Of a DNA stretch of 30,373 nucleotides, positions 1-8,855 are shown in pieces. Within the stretch, counting starts at the first letter, position 1; every line of letters begins with the position of its first letter. Source of the stretch: DATJLY01 sp035518375 (GTDB taxonomy: Bacteria > Pseudomonadota > Alphaproteobacteria > ATCC43930 > CGMCC-115725). The stretch lies in NCBI GenBank assembly GCA_035518375.1, contig DATIXQ010000068.1:1-30373 (forward strand), read 5' to 3'. The notes under the pieces were generated by a model. It was not told where the DNA came from. It did not search any database and worked only from the letters and a program-made list of their open reading frames with translations. The position numbers and the translations under genes were made by a program.

Positions 1-39
<39 letters not shown>

Positions 40-56
40 GCCGGATGGGGCGCGGG

Positions 57-85
57 ACATTAGGGTTGGCGGGCGAAAGCGTCAA
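57..85 (-). promoter_or_regulatory. Sigma-70-type promoter of tRNA-Thr
   Basis: On the minus strand, TTGACG (85-80) is followed by a 17-base spacer and TAATGT (62-57). This is close to the TTGACA/TATAAT consensus. The predicted transcription start near 50 lies about 10 bases before the mature tRNA 5' end, as expected for a tRNA gene with its own promoter. The motif was seen by eye and has not been tested. Confidence 0.7.
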
Positions 86-128
86 CCGCGGCCGCGCCGC
101 CGATCGCGCGAGGAGGTAGGCGCCGCGC

Positions 129-1970
129 TCAGCCCGCTTCGGCCTCGGCTTCGGCTTCGGCGGCACGGGCGAGGCGTTTTCGCGCGTTCGCGTCGCGATG
201 GCGCTTGCGGAGCCGGATCGATTTCGGCGTCACCTCGACGAGCTCGTCGTCGTCGATATAGGCGATCGCCTGCTCCAGGGTCATAAGGATGGGCGGCGTC
301 AGGCGCACCGCCTCGTCCTTGGCGGTCGTACGGATGTTGGTAAGCTGCTTGCCTTTGAGCGGGTTCACCACGAGATCGCCGCCGCGGCTATGGGCGCCGA
401 CGACCATGCCCTCATAAACCGGCGTCCCCGGCGTGATGAACATCGGCCCGCGCTCCTCAAGGTTCCAAAGCGCATAAGCCACCGCCGTACCCTCGCCGTT
501 CGAAACGAGGACGCCGTTGCGCCGCCCCTCGATCGGGCCCTTCCACGGCTCGTAGCCGAGATAGAGGCGGCTCATCACGCCGGTGCCGCGGGTGTCGGTC
601 AGGAATTCGCCCTGATAGCCGATCAGACCGCGCGTCGGCGCGTGGAAGACGAGGCGCCGCTTGCCGCCGCCCGAAGGCCGCATGTCGCGCAGCTCGCCTT
701 TGCGCGCCGCGAGCTTCTCGACGACGATCCCGCAGAAATCCTCGTCGACGTCGATCACCACCTCCTCGATCGGCTCGGAGCGCCGGCCGGTCGCATCATC
801 GCGCTTCAAAAGCACGCGCGGGCGCGAGATCGACAGCTCGAATCCCTCGCGCCGCATGGTCTCGATCAGCACGCCGAGCTGCAGCTCGCCGCGGCCCGCC
901 ACCTCGACCGCGTCCTTCTCCTCGCTCTCGCTGACGCGGATCGCGACATTGCCTTCGGCCTCGCGCCTCAGGCGCTCGACGATCATGCGGCCGGTGACCT
1001 TGCTGCCCTCGCGCCCCGCGAGCGGGCTGTCATTGACCGAGAAGGTCATGGCCAGGGTCGGCGGATCGATCGGCGTGGCGGGGAGCGGAGCGTCCTGCTC
1101 GGGCGCGCAGATTGTGTCGGCGACGGACGCCGATTGCAGCCCGGCGATGGCGATGATGTCGCCGGCCTCGGCCTCCTCGATCGGGCGGCGCTCGAGGCCG
1201 CGGAAGGCCAACAGCTTCGTCAGGCGCGCCTCCTCGAGAACGCGCCCTTCGCGCGAAAGCGCCTTCACCGGCATGTTGACGCGCGCCTGCCCTTGCGCGA
1301 TGCGGCCGGTCAGAACGCGGCCGAGATAGGGATCGTACTCAAGCGTCGTCGCCAGCATCGCGAAGGGCGCGTCCTGCACCGCCTCGGGCGGCTTCACATG
1401 CGCGACAATGAGGTCGAAGAGCGGCGCAAGATCGACGCGCGGATCGGCGAGGTCGGCCACCGCCCAGCCGGCACGGCCCGAAGCGTAGAGGGTTGGGAAG
1501 TCGAGCTGTGCCTCATCGGCGTCGAGGATGGCGAAGAGATCGAAGATCTCGTTGTGGACCTCGATGGGCCGCGCGTCGGAGCGGTCCACCTTGTTGATGA
1601 GGACGATCGGGCGCAGGCCCTGACGCAGCGCCTTCATGGTCACGAATTTGGTTTGCGGCATCGGTCCCTCGGCCGCATCGACCAGAACCAGCACTCCGTC
1701 CACCATGCTCAGGATGCGCTCGACCTCGCCGCCGAAATCGGCATGGCCCGGCGTGTCGACGATGTTGATGCGCGTACCCTTCCACTCGAGCGAAGTGCAT
1801 TTGGCGAGGATCGTGATGCCGCGCTCGCGCTCGAGGTCGTTCGAATCGAGCGCGCGCTCCTGCACCTGCTGGTTGGCGCGGAAGGCGCCGCTCTGGCGCA
1901 GCAACTGATCGACGAGCGTCGTCTTGCCGTGATCGACGTGCGCGATGATGGCGATGTTGCGGATGTCCAT
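129..1970 (-). CDS. typA: TypA/BipA ribosome-associated GTPase
   Basis: This is a 613-residue translational GTPase of the TypA/BipA family, which binds the 70S ribosome and assists 50S assembly and growth under stress. The G domain shows the P-loop AHVDHGKT (10-17), switch I RGITI (50-54), DTPGH (72-76) and NKVD (126-129). EF-G-like domains III and V and the BipA-specific C-terminal domain follow, and the length matches the family. The start MDIRN fits the conserved N-terminus. The C-terminus is a short Ala/Glu tail (AEAEAEAEAG) encoded by a CGGCTTC-like repetition near 132-165, probably disordered. It lies downstream of the adenosine kinase on the same strand, separated by 104 bases. Confidence 0.97.
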   Translation of the reverse strand: MDIRNIAIIAHVDHGKTTLVDQLLRQSGAFRANQQVQERALDSNDLERERGITILAKCTSLEWKGTRINIVDTPGHADFGGEVERILSMVDGVLVLVDAAEGPMPQTKFVTMKALRQGLRPIVLINKVDRSDARPIEVHNEIFDLFAILDADEAQLDFPTLYASGRAGWAVADLADPRVDLAPLFDLIVAHVKPPEAVQDAPFAMLATTLEYDPYLGRVLTGRIAQGQARVNMPVKALSREGRVLEEARLTKLLAFRGLERRPIEEAEAGDIIAIAGLQSASVADTICAPEQDAPLPATPIDPPTLAMTFSVNDSPLAGREGSKVTGRMIVERLRREAEGNVAIRVSESEEKDAVEVAGRGELQLGVLIETMRREGFELSISRPRVLLKRDDATGRRSEPIEEVVIDVDEDFCGIVVEKLAARKGELRDMRPSGGGKRRLVFHAPTRGLIGYQGEFLTDTRGTGVMSRLYLGYEPWKGPIEGRRNGVLVSNGEGTAVAYALWNLEERGPMFITPGTPVYEGMVVGAHSRGGDLVVNPLKGKQLTNIRTTAKDEAVRLTPPILMTLEQAIAYIDDDELVEVTPKSIRLRKRHRDANARKRLARAAEAEAEAEAG

Positions 1971-2025
1971 TGCGAACCGGTCTCAGCGCAGAGGTCGAGG
2001 GAGGATGCGCGAAAGGCCGCTGTCG

Positions 2026-2045
2026 AAACCGCGCGCTCTGCGCGG
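2026..2045 (-). terminator. Possible weak hairpin terminator between kinase and typA
   Basis: On the minus strand a perfect six-base GC stem, CCGCGC/GCGCGG with a five-base loop, is followed by only three T residues. It sits 30 bases past the kinase stop. It could weaken read-through into typA, but the short T run makes it a marginal call. Confidence 0.3.
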
Positions 2046-2074
2046 CCTCAGCGGCCTCTCGCGTTAAGCCAGCG

Positions 2075-3073
2075 TTAAATGGGGATTCCCGCCTTCTTCG
2101 CAAGCTCCTTCAGGGAGGTTTCGGGCCGCGCGCCGAAATGGCCGATGATCTCGGCGGCGCAGAGGCTGCCGAGCCGGCCGCAGGCGGCGAGCGCCATGCC
2201 GTGCGTCAGGCCAAAGAGGAAGCCGCTGGCATAAAGGTCGCCGGCGCCGGTCGTATCCACGACCTTGGCGACCGACGCGGCCGCGACCGCCACCTCCTCG
2301 CGCGGGGTGATGATGACCGATCCCTGGGCGCTCCGCGTCAGCACGGCGATGTCGCACTCGCCGCGCACCGCCGCCACCGCCGCCGCGAAATCCTTGGTCT
2401 CGTAGAGCGAGCAGATTTCGATCTCGTTGGCGAACAGGATGTCGATATGGTGGTGCACGAGGGTGCGGAAGTCGGCGCGGTGGCGCTCGACGCAGAACGG
2501 GTCGGACAGCGACAGGCTGACCTTGCGGCCGGCCTTGTGGGCGATGTCGGCGGCACCCCGGAACGCCGCCTTGGCGCGCGGCGGGTCGAACAGGTAGCCC
2601 TCGAGATACGTTACCTGGGCCGCGTCGAGAAGACTTCCGTCGATGTCCTCCGGCCCGAGATCGACGCAGGCGCCCAGGTAGGTGTTCATCGTGCGCTGCG
2701 CGTCGGGCGTGACAAGGATGAGGCAACGCGCCGTGGCCGGCCCCGAGGTCGAGGCTGGCGTCGCGAAGCGCACGCCGATCGAGCGCAAATCATGCGCAAA
2801 GACGCCGCCAAGCTGGTCGTCGCGGACCTTGCCGATATAGGCGCCGCTGCCGCCCAGCGAAGCGACCCCGGCGATCGTATTCGCGACTGAGCCGCCCGAC
2901 ATCTCGATGCCCGACCCCATTTGGCCATAGAGCGATTCGGCGCGCGCGGCGTCGATGAGGGCGGTCGTGCCCTTCACCAGGCCCTGCGCCGTCAGAAAAC
3001 CGTCATCGGTGCGGGCGAGCACGTCGACCATCGCATTGCCGATGCCGACCACGTCAAGTTCTAAGGCGGCCAT
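2075..3073 (-). CDS. Adenosine kinase-like PfkB-family sugar/nucleoside kinase
   Basis: The 332-residue protein belongs to the PfkB/ribokinase family and looks most like the alphaproteobacterial adenosine kinases, which phosphorylate adenosine to AMP with ATP. The substrate-binding N-terminus (DVVGIGNAMVDVLA), the GGSVANT segment and the C-terminal signature DTTGAGD (about 273-279, with Asp279 as catalytic base) are all visible. An upstream in-frame ATG at 3181 would add 36 residues that do not resemble the family, so the start at 3073 (MAALELDVVG) is preferred. The Shine-Dalgarno element is poor. Related kinases act on fructose or other sugars, so the substrate is inferred. The gene is divergent from the bactofilin. 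Confidence 0.88.
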   Translation of the reverse strand: MAALELDVVGIGNAMVDVLARTDDGFLTAQGLVKGTTALIDAARAESLYGQMGSGIEMSGGSVANTIAGVASLGGSGAYIGKVRDDQLGGVFAHDLRSIGVRFATPASTSGPATARCLILVTPDAQRTMNTYLGACVDLGPEDIDGSLLDAAQVTYLEGYLFDPPRAKAAFRGAADIAHKAGRKVSLSLSDPFCVERHRADFRTLVHHHIDILFANEIEICSLYETKDFAAAVAAVRGECDIAVLTRSAQGSVIITPREEVAVAAASVAKVVDTTGAGDLYASGFLFGLTHGMALAACGRLGSLCAAEIIGHFGARPETSLKELAKKAGIPI

Positions 3074-3161
3074 GTCCTTGTCCGGGAGGCGGGAGGGGTT
3101 CGCGAGTATAGATGCCAAGCCGCGCCGGGCAAGCGCGCTCGGCACTTTTGCATTATCCGCT

Positions 3162-3190
3162 TTGTCGCGGGACGGCCGCACGAGTATGTT
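3162..3190 (+). promoter_or_regulatory. Candidate promoter for the bactofilin gene
   Basis: TTGTCG (3162-3167), a 17-base spacer and TATGTT (3185-3190) lie in the 232-base divergent region between the kinase and the bactofilin. The site would give a leader of about 110 bases. It is a moderate match found by eye. Confidence 0.35.
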
Positions 3191-3305
3191 ACGGTCCCGC
3201 GCAACGGACGATCGCGGAAACCCTGCGGAAGTAACCCGGGGTTTACCGGAAGGCGGCGATCCTGTTCCGGTCGCACGCCCAATGAACTTTCAGGTGCCGA
3301 TCGCC

Positions 3306-3956
3306 ATGTCGATATTCAGCCGCAAGAAAACTGATACGGAAGGAGCCTCCGCGATGTCCGACACGCCGGATCTGGGCCTTCCCCCGAAACCGCCGGCGGC
3401 GGCGAACCGCCCGCTCGGCGCCGCCACGCCGGTCCGGCCGGTCCAGACCGTGCCCGCAAGCGGCCCCTCGACCCCGACCGTTACACCGCCCGCGGCGACG
3501 CCGATCACGCCGCGCCCGGCCGAGACGCCACGCCGTACCGAAGGCCACGCCCCCATCATCCCGACGCCGAAGCGCGACAGCGAGACCCGGCGCCTCATCG
3601 TCGGCCGCGAAATCTCGCTGACCGGCGAGATCACTTCGTGCGAGCGCCTCGTGGTCGAGGGAACGGTCGAAGCCAACCTCAACAACTGCCGCGAGATCGA
3701 GATCTCCGAGGCCGGGCTCATGAAGGGCACGGCGGCGATTGAAGAGGCCGAGATCCGCGGCCGCTACGAGGGCTCGCTCACCGTGCGGAAGCGGCTTCTC
3801 ATCCGCTCCACCGGCAAGGTCAGCGGCATGGTCCGCTACGGCCAGCTCGAGATCGAGGCGGGCGGCCAGATCTCGGGCGACGTGCAGTCGCAGCCCGGCG
3901 CCGAGGATCACCCGCCGCAGCGCGTCGTCAACCTTCCGGGCGACTTCAAGGTCTGA
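3306..3956 (+). CDS. Bactofilin (polymer-forming cytoskeletal protein)
   Basis: The 216-residue protein has a basic N-terminal tip (MSIFSRKK), a proline-rich flexible linker (about 22-88) and a bactofilin core (about 96-195) rich in the repeating short beta-strand pattern (LTGEITSCERLVVEGTVEA and similar). Bactofilins polymerise without nucleotide into right-handed beta-helices on the membrane and scaffold cell-wall or stalk enzymes. I chose 3306 because short MxxFSxKK-like tips act as membrane-targeting peptides in known bactofilins. However, the ATG at 3354 has a much better ribosome site (GGAAGGAG, 8 bases away) and would remove that tip. ATG 3282 is also in frame. It stands alone, followed by a strong terminator. 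Confidence 0.9.
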   Translation: MSIFSRKKTDTEGASAMSDTPDLGLPPKPPAAANRPLGAATPVRPVQTVPASGPSTPTVTPPAATPITPRPAETPRRTEGHAPIIPTPKRDSETRRLIVGREISLTGEITSCERLVVEGTVEANLNNCREIEISEAGLMKGTAAIEEAEIRGRYEGSLTVRKRLLIRSTGKVSGMVRYGQLEIEAGGQISGDVQSQPGAEDHPPQRVVNLPGDFKV

Positions 3957-3975
3957 ACCCCAGCGATCTGGCGCC

Positions 3976-4012
3976 AGCGCCACCCGCGGCAGTGCTGCGG
4001 GCGGCGCTTTTC
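3976..4012 (+). terminator. Rho-independent terminator after bactofilin
   Basis: AGCGCC-A-CCCGC pairs with GCGGG-C-GGCGCT: eleven pairs with one internal mismatch and a nine-base loop. A short T run (TTTT) follows. It starts 20 bases after the bactofilin stop codon. Confidence 0.75.
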
Positions 4013-4135
4013 GTTGGCTCCCGCGCAGGCGGTAGCCCCGGGCGAGCGAAGTGGCGTTGTCCCGCCCCTGCTCCCGCCGGGGTTACGGAGAAATGCTTTA
4101 ACGGACCGGACTAGACTTCAGCCTCCCGGCGCGGC

Positions 4136-6460
4136 TCAAACAGGCTGCGCCGCGCGGATCGCCTGCCACACTTTCTCGGGCGTGGCCGGCATGTCGATGT
4201 GAGTGATGCCCAAGGGCGAGAGCGCGTCGACGACCGCATTCATGATGGCGGCGAGCGCGCCGACATTGCCGGCCTCGCCCGCGCCCTTGACGCCCAAGGG
4301 ATTGGTGCGTGTCGGCACCGGGTTCTCTTCCATCAGAAACTCGCCGACATCGGCCGCGCGCGGCATCGTGTAGTCCATGAACGAGCCCGAGAGGAGCTGG
4401 CCGTCCTCGCGCTGATAGACGAGGTGCTCGCCGAACGCCTGGCCGATCCCCTGCACAACGCCGCCGTGGATCTGGCCTTCGAGCGTCAGCTTGTTGATGA
4501 CGGTGCCGACATCGTCGACGACGACGTAGCGCAGCACCTGCGCGGCGCCGGTGTCGGGATCGATCTCGAGTTCGCAGATGTGGCAGCCATTGGGGAAGTT
4601 CGGAATCTCCGGCGAGAACGCGGCGGTCTCGTAGAGGCCGGTCTCGAGCCCCGGCGGCAGGCGCGATGGCGTAAATGCGATCTGCGCCACCTCCTTCAAC
4701 GACACGGCCTTGTCGGTCCCGACGACGCGGAACGATCCGTCCTGGAACTCGATGTCGCTTTCGGATGCTTCCATCGCGTGGGCCGCGATCTTCTTCGCCT
4801 TCACGATGATCTTGTCGGCGGCGAGCGTGGCGGCGCTGCCGCCGAGGACTGCGGTGCGCGAGGCGAAAGTGCCGTCACCGAAGGGGGCGAGATCGGTGTC
4901 GGAAAAAGTGACGCGGATGTCGGCCTCGTCGATGCCGAGCCGCGCGCTCAGCAGGATCTTGTACATGGTCTCGTGGCCCTGGCCGTGCGAGATCGAGCCG
5001 GGGATCACCGTCACCGTGCCGCCGGGATCGAACTTCACCATCACCGTCTCGCCCATCGTTTGCGAGGTCTGCTCGATGATGTTGGCGATCCCGATTCCGC
5101 GCAGCTTGCCGCGGGCGCGGGATTCGGCGCGGCGGCGCTCGAAGCGGCGGTAATCGGCGAGGTGCATCGCCATGTCGAGGTTCTTCTCGAACTCGCCGCA
5201 ATCGAGCGTGAAGACGAGCCCGGTCTTGAACGGCATCGCCGAGGCCGGCACCGTGTTGCGCCGGCGCAGCTCGGCGCGCTCGATCCCCATCTCGCGCGCG
5301 GCGTTGTCGATGAGGCGTTCGATGATGTAGGACGCCTCGGGCCGGCCCGAGCCGCGATAAGGGCCGATGCTGGTCGTGTTGGAGAAGACCGCCGAGACCT
5401 CGACATAGATCGCAGGCGTCGTGTAGGTGCCGGCCAATCCACCCAGATGCATCGTTGGCGAGATGATGCCGCCCGGCGCGAGATAGGCCCCGATGTTCGA
5501 GATGTTCCTGCAGCGGAGCGCGAGGAACCGGCCTTCCTTGTCGAGCGCCAGTTCCGCCTCGCTCACATGGTCGCGGTCGTGGTCGTCCGACAGCATCCCC
5601 TCGGAGCGCTCGGAGATCCATTTGACCGGGCGACCGGTCTTGCGCGAGGCGACGAGCGTCAGCGGATATTCGGGGAAATGCCCACCCTTCATGCCAAAGC
5701 TGCCGCCGACATCGCCGGCGACCACCCGCATCTGGTTCTCGGGGATATTGAGGACACGGCGCGCCATGTCGGCGCGCGTGCCGTGCGGGCGCTGCGTGCC
5801 CATGTAGAGCGTGTAGCGCTCGAGCCGGTCGTCATACTCGCCGACGCAGCCGCGCGGCTCCATCGTGGCGGCAGTGATGCGGTTGAAGACGAGCTTCAAT
5901 CGCGTGACGTGGTGCGCCTTGGCGAAGGCGGCCTCGACCGCGCGCTTGTCGCCGACGGTATAGAAGAACACCTCGTTGTCGCCGCATTCGGGCCACAGCA
6001 CTGGCGCGGTCTTCGCGAGCGCCTCCTCGGTCGCCGTGACGGAGGGGAGCGGCTCGTACGCGACCGCGATGCGCTCCGCCGCATCCTTCGCGAGCGCGAC
6101 GCTTTCGGCGACGATGAAGGCGACGGGGTCGCCGACGAGCATGGCGCGGTCCTGCGCGAGCGCGGGCCGGAGCGGCACGATCATCGGCGTGCCATCGCGG
6201 CGATTGCGCGGGATGACGGGGCGGAAGGCGCCGAGCTTCTCCGCCGCCCAGTCGGCGCCCGTGAGCACCGCGAGCACGCCCGGCATCTGCTGTGCCGCGC
6301 GCACGTCGATCGAGCGGATCTTCGCGTGCGCGTGCGGCGAGCGCAGCACGTAGCCGTGCGCCATGCGCGGCAGGACGAAATCGTCGGTGTAGCGCCCGCG
6401 TCCACTCAAGAGCCGCGGATCCTCGGTGCGCGGCACGGACTGTCCCAGCGCGAACTTCAT
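4136..6460 (-). CDS. Form II CoxL-like / xanthine dehydrogenase-family molybdopterin large subunit
   Basis: The 774-residue protein is a full-length catalytic subunit of the molybdenum hydroxylase family (Mo-CO dehydrogenase, xanthine and aldehyde oxidases). Seen here are the N-terminal RTEDPRLLSGRGRY segment, the cofactor loop GGSFGMKGG (252-260), the active-site loop PYRGSGR (367-373) and the catalytic glutamate in KGAGE (Glu729). The loop has the Form II pattern (YRGxGR), not the CO-oxidising AYxCSFR, so a CO dehydrogenase is unlikely. The substrate is probably an aldehyde or N-heterocycle. The iron-sulfur (CoxS) and FAD (CoxM) subunits normally encoded alongside are absent. It is the last gene of a six-gene operon, and its ATG overlaps the transporter stop (ATGA) with a GGGGAGG ribosome site. 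Confidence 0.93.
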   Translation of the reverse strand: MKFALGQSVPRTEDPRLLSGRGRYTDDFVLPRMAHGYVLRSPHAHAKIRSIDVRAAQQMPGVLAVLTGADWAAEKLGAFRPVIPRNRRDGTPMIVPLRPALAQDRAMLVGDPVAFIVAESVALAKDAAERIAVAYEPLPSVTATEEALAKTAPVLWPECGDNEVFFYTVGDKRAVEAAFAKAHHVTRLKLVFNRITAATMEPRGCVGEYDDRLERYTLYMGTQRPHGTRADMARRVLNIPENQMRVVAGDVGGSFGMKGGHFPEYPLTLVASRKTGRPVKWISERSEGMLSDDHDRDHVSEAELALDKEGRFLALRCRNISNIGAYLAPGGIISPTMHLGGLAGTYTTPAIYVEVSAVFSNTTSIGPYRGSGRPEASYIIERLIDNAAREMGIERAELRRRNTVPASAMPFKTGLVFTLDCGEFEKNLDMAMHLADYRRFERRRAESRARGKLRGIGIANIIEQTSQTMGETVMVKFDPGGTVTVIPGSISHGQGHETMYKILLSARLGIDEADIRVTFSDTDLAPFGDGTFASRTAVLGGSAATLAADKIIVKAKKIAAHAMEASESDIEFQDGSFRVVGTDKAVSLKEVAQIAFTPSRLPPGLETGLYETAAFSPEIPNFPNGCHICELEIDPDTGAAQVLRYVVVDDVGTVINKLTLEGQIHGGVVQGIGQAFGEHLVYQREDGQLLSGSFMDYTMPRAADVGEFLMEENPVPTRTNPLGVKGAGEAGNVGALAAIMNAVVDALSPLGITHIDMPATPEKVWQAIRAAQPV

Positions 6461-7632
6461 CGTATAGCCTCCCCTTCGCCTCGGGCATGTTCGTCCGCCG
6501 CGCCGTCGCCTGCAAGATCAACCGCGAGCGCCGCGACAAGCGCCGCGGCACCGAGTCCGAACAAGAGCCCATGGCTTTGCGCGTGCGCATAAAGCGCCGA
6601 AAATCCGTAGGCGCCAGCCGCCTGGCCGACGGCCCACGCGACGGTGAGCGTGCTCCACGCCCCTTCCTGCTGGTGTGGATCGGGCGGCACGAGCCCGCGC
6701 GCGCGGCCAAGGACGAGCGTCGTGATGCCCGGCACATAAGCGCCGATGACGAGGCTCGAAAGCGCGAGTACGACCGAGTTCGCCGTGAGCGCGAGCGCCC
6801 CGACGAACACCGCCTCAATCACAAACGCGGCGCGGAGCGAGGCGGCGAAGCCGACGCGGTCGGCGATGCGGCCCATGACGACCGGGCCGCCCAAGGCGCC
6901 GATGCCGAAGATGATCCACTGATGCGCGCCCGCGGCGACGCCGGCGCCGAGGCCGCGCGCGACGAAATCGGCGAGGAACACCATGTGCGGCACGAGCCCG
7001 ACGGCGTTCAAGGCATAGGCAAGCGCGAGGACCCGAATCCGGCGCGCGGCAGACGCCGAGGCCGGCGCAGGCGCCGATGGCGGCTCGCCGAAGCCGCCCC
7101 ACGCGGCCCAGGCGAGGAGAAAGGCCGCCGCGCCGAGGCCGTACCACGCCTCGCTCACGCCGAAACGCAGCAGCGCCGGCATGAGTACCCCCGAAAGCGC
7201 GATGCCGAGCCCGACGCCGGTGAGGACGATGCCGCCGGCAAGCCCGCGCCGCTCGGCCGGCACGCGCGCGAGCGCGGCGGGCGGCGCCAGCACCATGAGG
7301 AAAGCGCCGGTGATGCCGGTGACGAGCCGCCACGGCAGAAGCCACCAGAATCCGAACGGCAGCGCCGAGAGGAAAAGCGCAAGCGAAGTGGCCAGCATCA
7401 TCGCGCGCAAGAGCGGCACGAGCCGCATCCGCCGCGCCGCCCAGCGCGCGACGAGGGCGCCCGCGAGATAACCCAGGAGATTGGCGGCGCCGAGATAGGC
7501 GGCATCGCCCGGCCCGAGCCAGCCCGCCGTGACGAGCGCCGGCAAGAGCGGCGTATAGGCAAAGCGCGCGAGCCCGATCCCGGCGAGAAGCGCGCACATC
7601 GCCGCGAGCGGCGCGCGCCAGAAGCCGCGCAC
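6457..7632 (-). CDS. YbfB/YjiJ-type MFS transporter
   Basis: The 391-residue integral membrane protein has about twelve hydrophobic helices and the N-terminal GIGLARFAYTPLLPAL motif typical of the YbfB/YjiJ family of major facilitator transporters, whose substrates are largely unknown. The start is a GTG at 7632 that shares one base with the TAG stop of the E2 gene (TAGTG). The end overlaps the molybdenum-enzyme start by four bases. Such tight coupling implies co-translation with the pathway, so it probably moves the substrate or product of this operon (inference). The C-terminal tail is hydrophilic (DGAADEHARGEGEAIR). Confidence 0.88.
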   Translation of the reverse strand: MRGFWRAPLAAMCALLAGIGLARFAYTPLLPALVTAGWLGPGDAAYLGAANLLGYLAGALVARWAARRMRLVPLLRAMMLATSLALFLSALPFGFWWLLPWRLVTGITGAFLMVLAPPAALARVPAERRGLAGGIVLTGVGLGIALSGVLMPALLRFGVSEAWYGLGAAAFLLAWAAWGGFGEPPSAPAPASASAARRIRVLALAYALNAVGLVPHMVFLADFVARGLGAGVAAGAHQWIIFGIGALGGPVVMGRIADRVGFAASLRAAFVIEAVFVGALALTANSVVLALSSLVIGAYVPGITTLVLGRARGLVPPDPHQQEGAWSTLTVAWAVGQAAGAYGFSALYAHAQSHGLLFGLGAAALVAALAVDLAGDGAADEHARGEGEAIR

Positions 7633-8843
7633 TACGCCAGCTCGCTGGCCCAGTCGCGGGTCTCGAGAATTTCCTTGAGGCGCTTCAGGAACGCGGCCGA
7701 ATAAGCGCCGTCGAAGGCGCGATGGTCGAAGCTTTGTCCCACGACCGCGACGGGACGCGCGGCGATGGCATCGCCATGCTCGCTTTCGACCACGACCGCG
7801 CGCTTCTTGACGGCGTCGAACGACAGGATCGCCACTTGCGGCATGTTGATGATGGGGGCGGTGAAGAGCGTACCAAAGCGGCCGTTGTTGCTGATCGTAT
7901 AAGTGCCGCCCTCGACATCGGCCGGAAGGAGCTTTTGCGCACGCGCCTTTTCCACTTGTCGCGCGATCGCCTTGGCGAGCCCGCCCGCGGTCATCTCGTC
8001 GGCATGCGCGACCACGGGCACGACGAGCCCTTCATGCGCGAGATCGACGGCGATGCCGAGATTGATGTCGCGGCGCAGAACGAGCCGGTCCTGCTCGAAC
8101 GCGGCGTTGACCTGCGGAAACTCGGAGATCGCAAGGCACGCCGCGCGCGCGAGGAACGGGAGATATGTCAGGCCCACGCCGGCGCGCGCCTCGAAACGCG
8201 CTTTCTGCTGCTGGCGCGCGCGCTCGACCGCGGAGAAATCGACCTCGACCGCCTGGAACACATGCGGGATCGTGCGCCATGCCTCGGCCATGCGCCGCGC
8301 CGTCATCGCGCGGATGCGATTGAGAGTGAGCGCGCCCCCGCGCGGCGCAGAGGACGCGCGCGCCTCGCGCACGTCCGACGCACCGATACGCCGGCCGCCG
8401 CGCGACGCGACGCTTTCCGCGATGGCGGCAAGATCGATGCCGCGCTCGGCCGCAAGCCTTCGTGCCAGCGGCGAAATGCGCACGCCGCCCGCGCCCGTGG
8501 CGCGCCCGAAATTGCGCTCCGGCGTGCGCACCTCGCGGAACGGATCAAGCGCCAATGCCGGCGCCGCCTTGGCCGCCGCGGCGCCGTTCGATTTCGGCTT
8601 TGGCTTCTCGCCCGCGCCGCCCAAGACGGCGATGATCGTGCCGACCGGCACTGTCTCGCCCGCCGGCACGCGAATCTCGGCGAGCACGCCCGACGATATC
8701 GCCTGCACCTCCATCGTCACCTTCTCGGTCTCGATCTCGAACAGGTTCTCGCCCGCGGCGACGGCATCGCCCACCTTCTTGAACCAGGTCGCGACCTTGC
8801 CCTCGGTGACGGTCTCGCCGAGCTGAGGCATGAGAACGTTCAT
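7632..8843 (-). CDS. Dihydrolipoamide acyltransferase (E2) of a 2-oxoacid or acetoin dehydrogenase complex
   Basis: The 403-residue protein has the E2 domain order: a lipoyl domain with the lipoylated lysine in ETEKVTME (Lys41), an Ala/Pro linker, an E1/E3-binding domain (about 121-158, RISPLARRLAAERGIDL) and a catalytic domain ending in FDHRAFDG (His374, Asp378). It moves the acyl group from E1 to CoA. One lipoyl domain suits acetoin, branched-chain or Gram-positive-like PDH complexes. It lies in an operon with E1-alpha and E1-beta, but no E3 (lipoamide dehydrogenase) is nearby, so a shared E3 from elsewhere is likely. The start is 12 bases after the aldehyde dehydrogenase stop with no clear ribosome site, suggesting translational coupling. 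Confidence 0.94.
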   Translation of the reverse strand: MNVLMPQLGETVTEGKVATWFKKVGDAVAAGENLFEIETEKVTMEVQAISSGVLAEIRVPAGETVPVGTIIAVLGGAGEKPKPKSNGAAAAKAAPALALDPFREVRTPERNFGRATGAGGVRISPLARRLAAERGIDLAAIAESVASRGGRRIGASDVREARASSAPRGGALTLNRIRAMTARRMAEAWRTIPHVFQAVEVDFSAVERARQQQKARFEARAGVGLTYLPFLARAACLAISEFPQVNAAFEQDRLVLRRDINLGIAVDLAHEGLVVPVVAHADEMTAGGLAKAIARQVEKARAQKLLPADVEGGTYTISNNGRFGTLFTAPIINMPQVAILSFDAVKKRAVVVESEHGDAIAARPVAVVGQSFDHRAFDGAYSAAFLKRLKEILETRDWASELA

Positions 8844-8855
8844 CGCGCGCGGGCT

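Noticed and set aside
198..2078. Long open frame on the plus strand across typA
   Set aside because: It is a GC-rich antisense shadow of typA: low-complexity Arg/Ala/Asp-rich translation and no family resemblance.
4136..6460. Carbon monoxide dehydrogenase (CoxL Form I)
   Set aside because: The active-site loop reads PYRGSGR, not the AYxCSFR of genuine CO oxidisers.
4199..6592. A 797-codon frame opposite the CoxL-like gene
   Set aside because: It is the antisense shadow of a gene with clear molybdenum-hydroxylase motifs; its translation has no recognisable domain.
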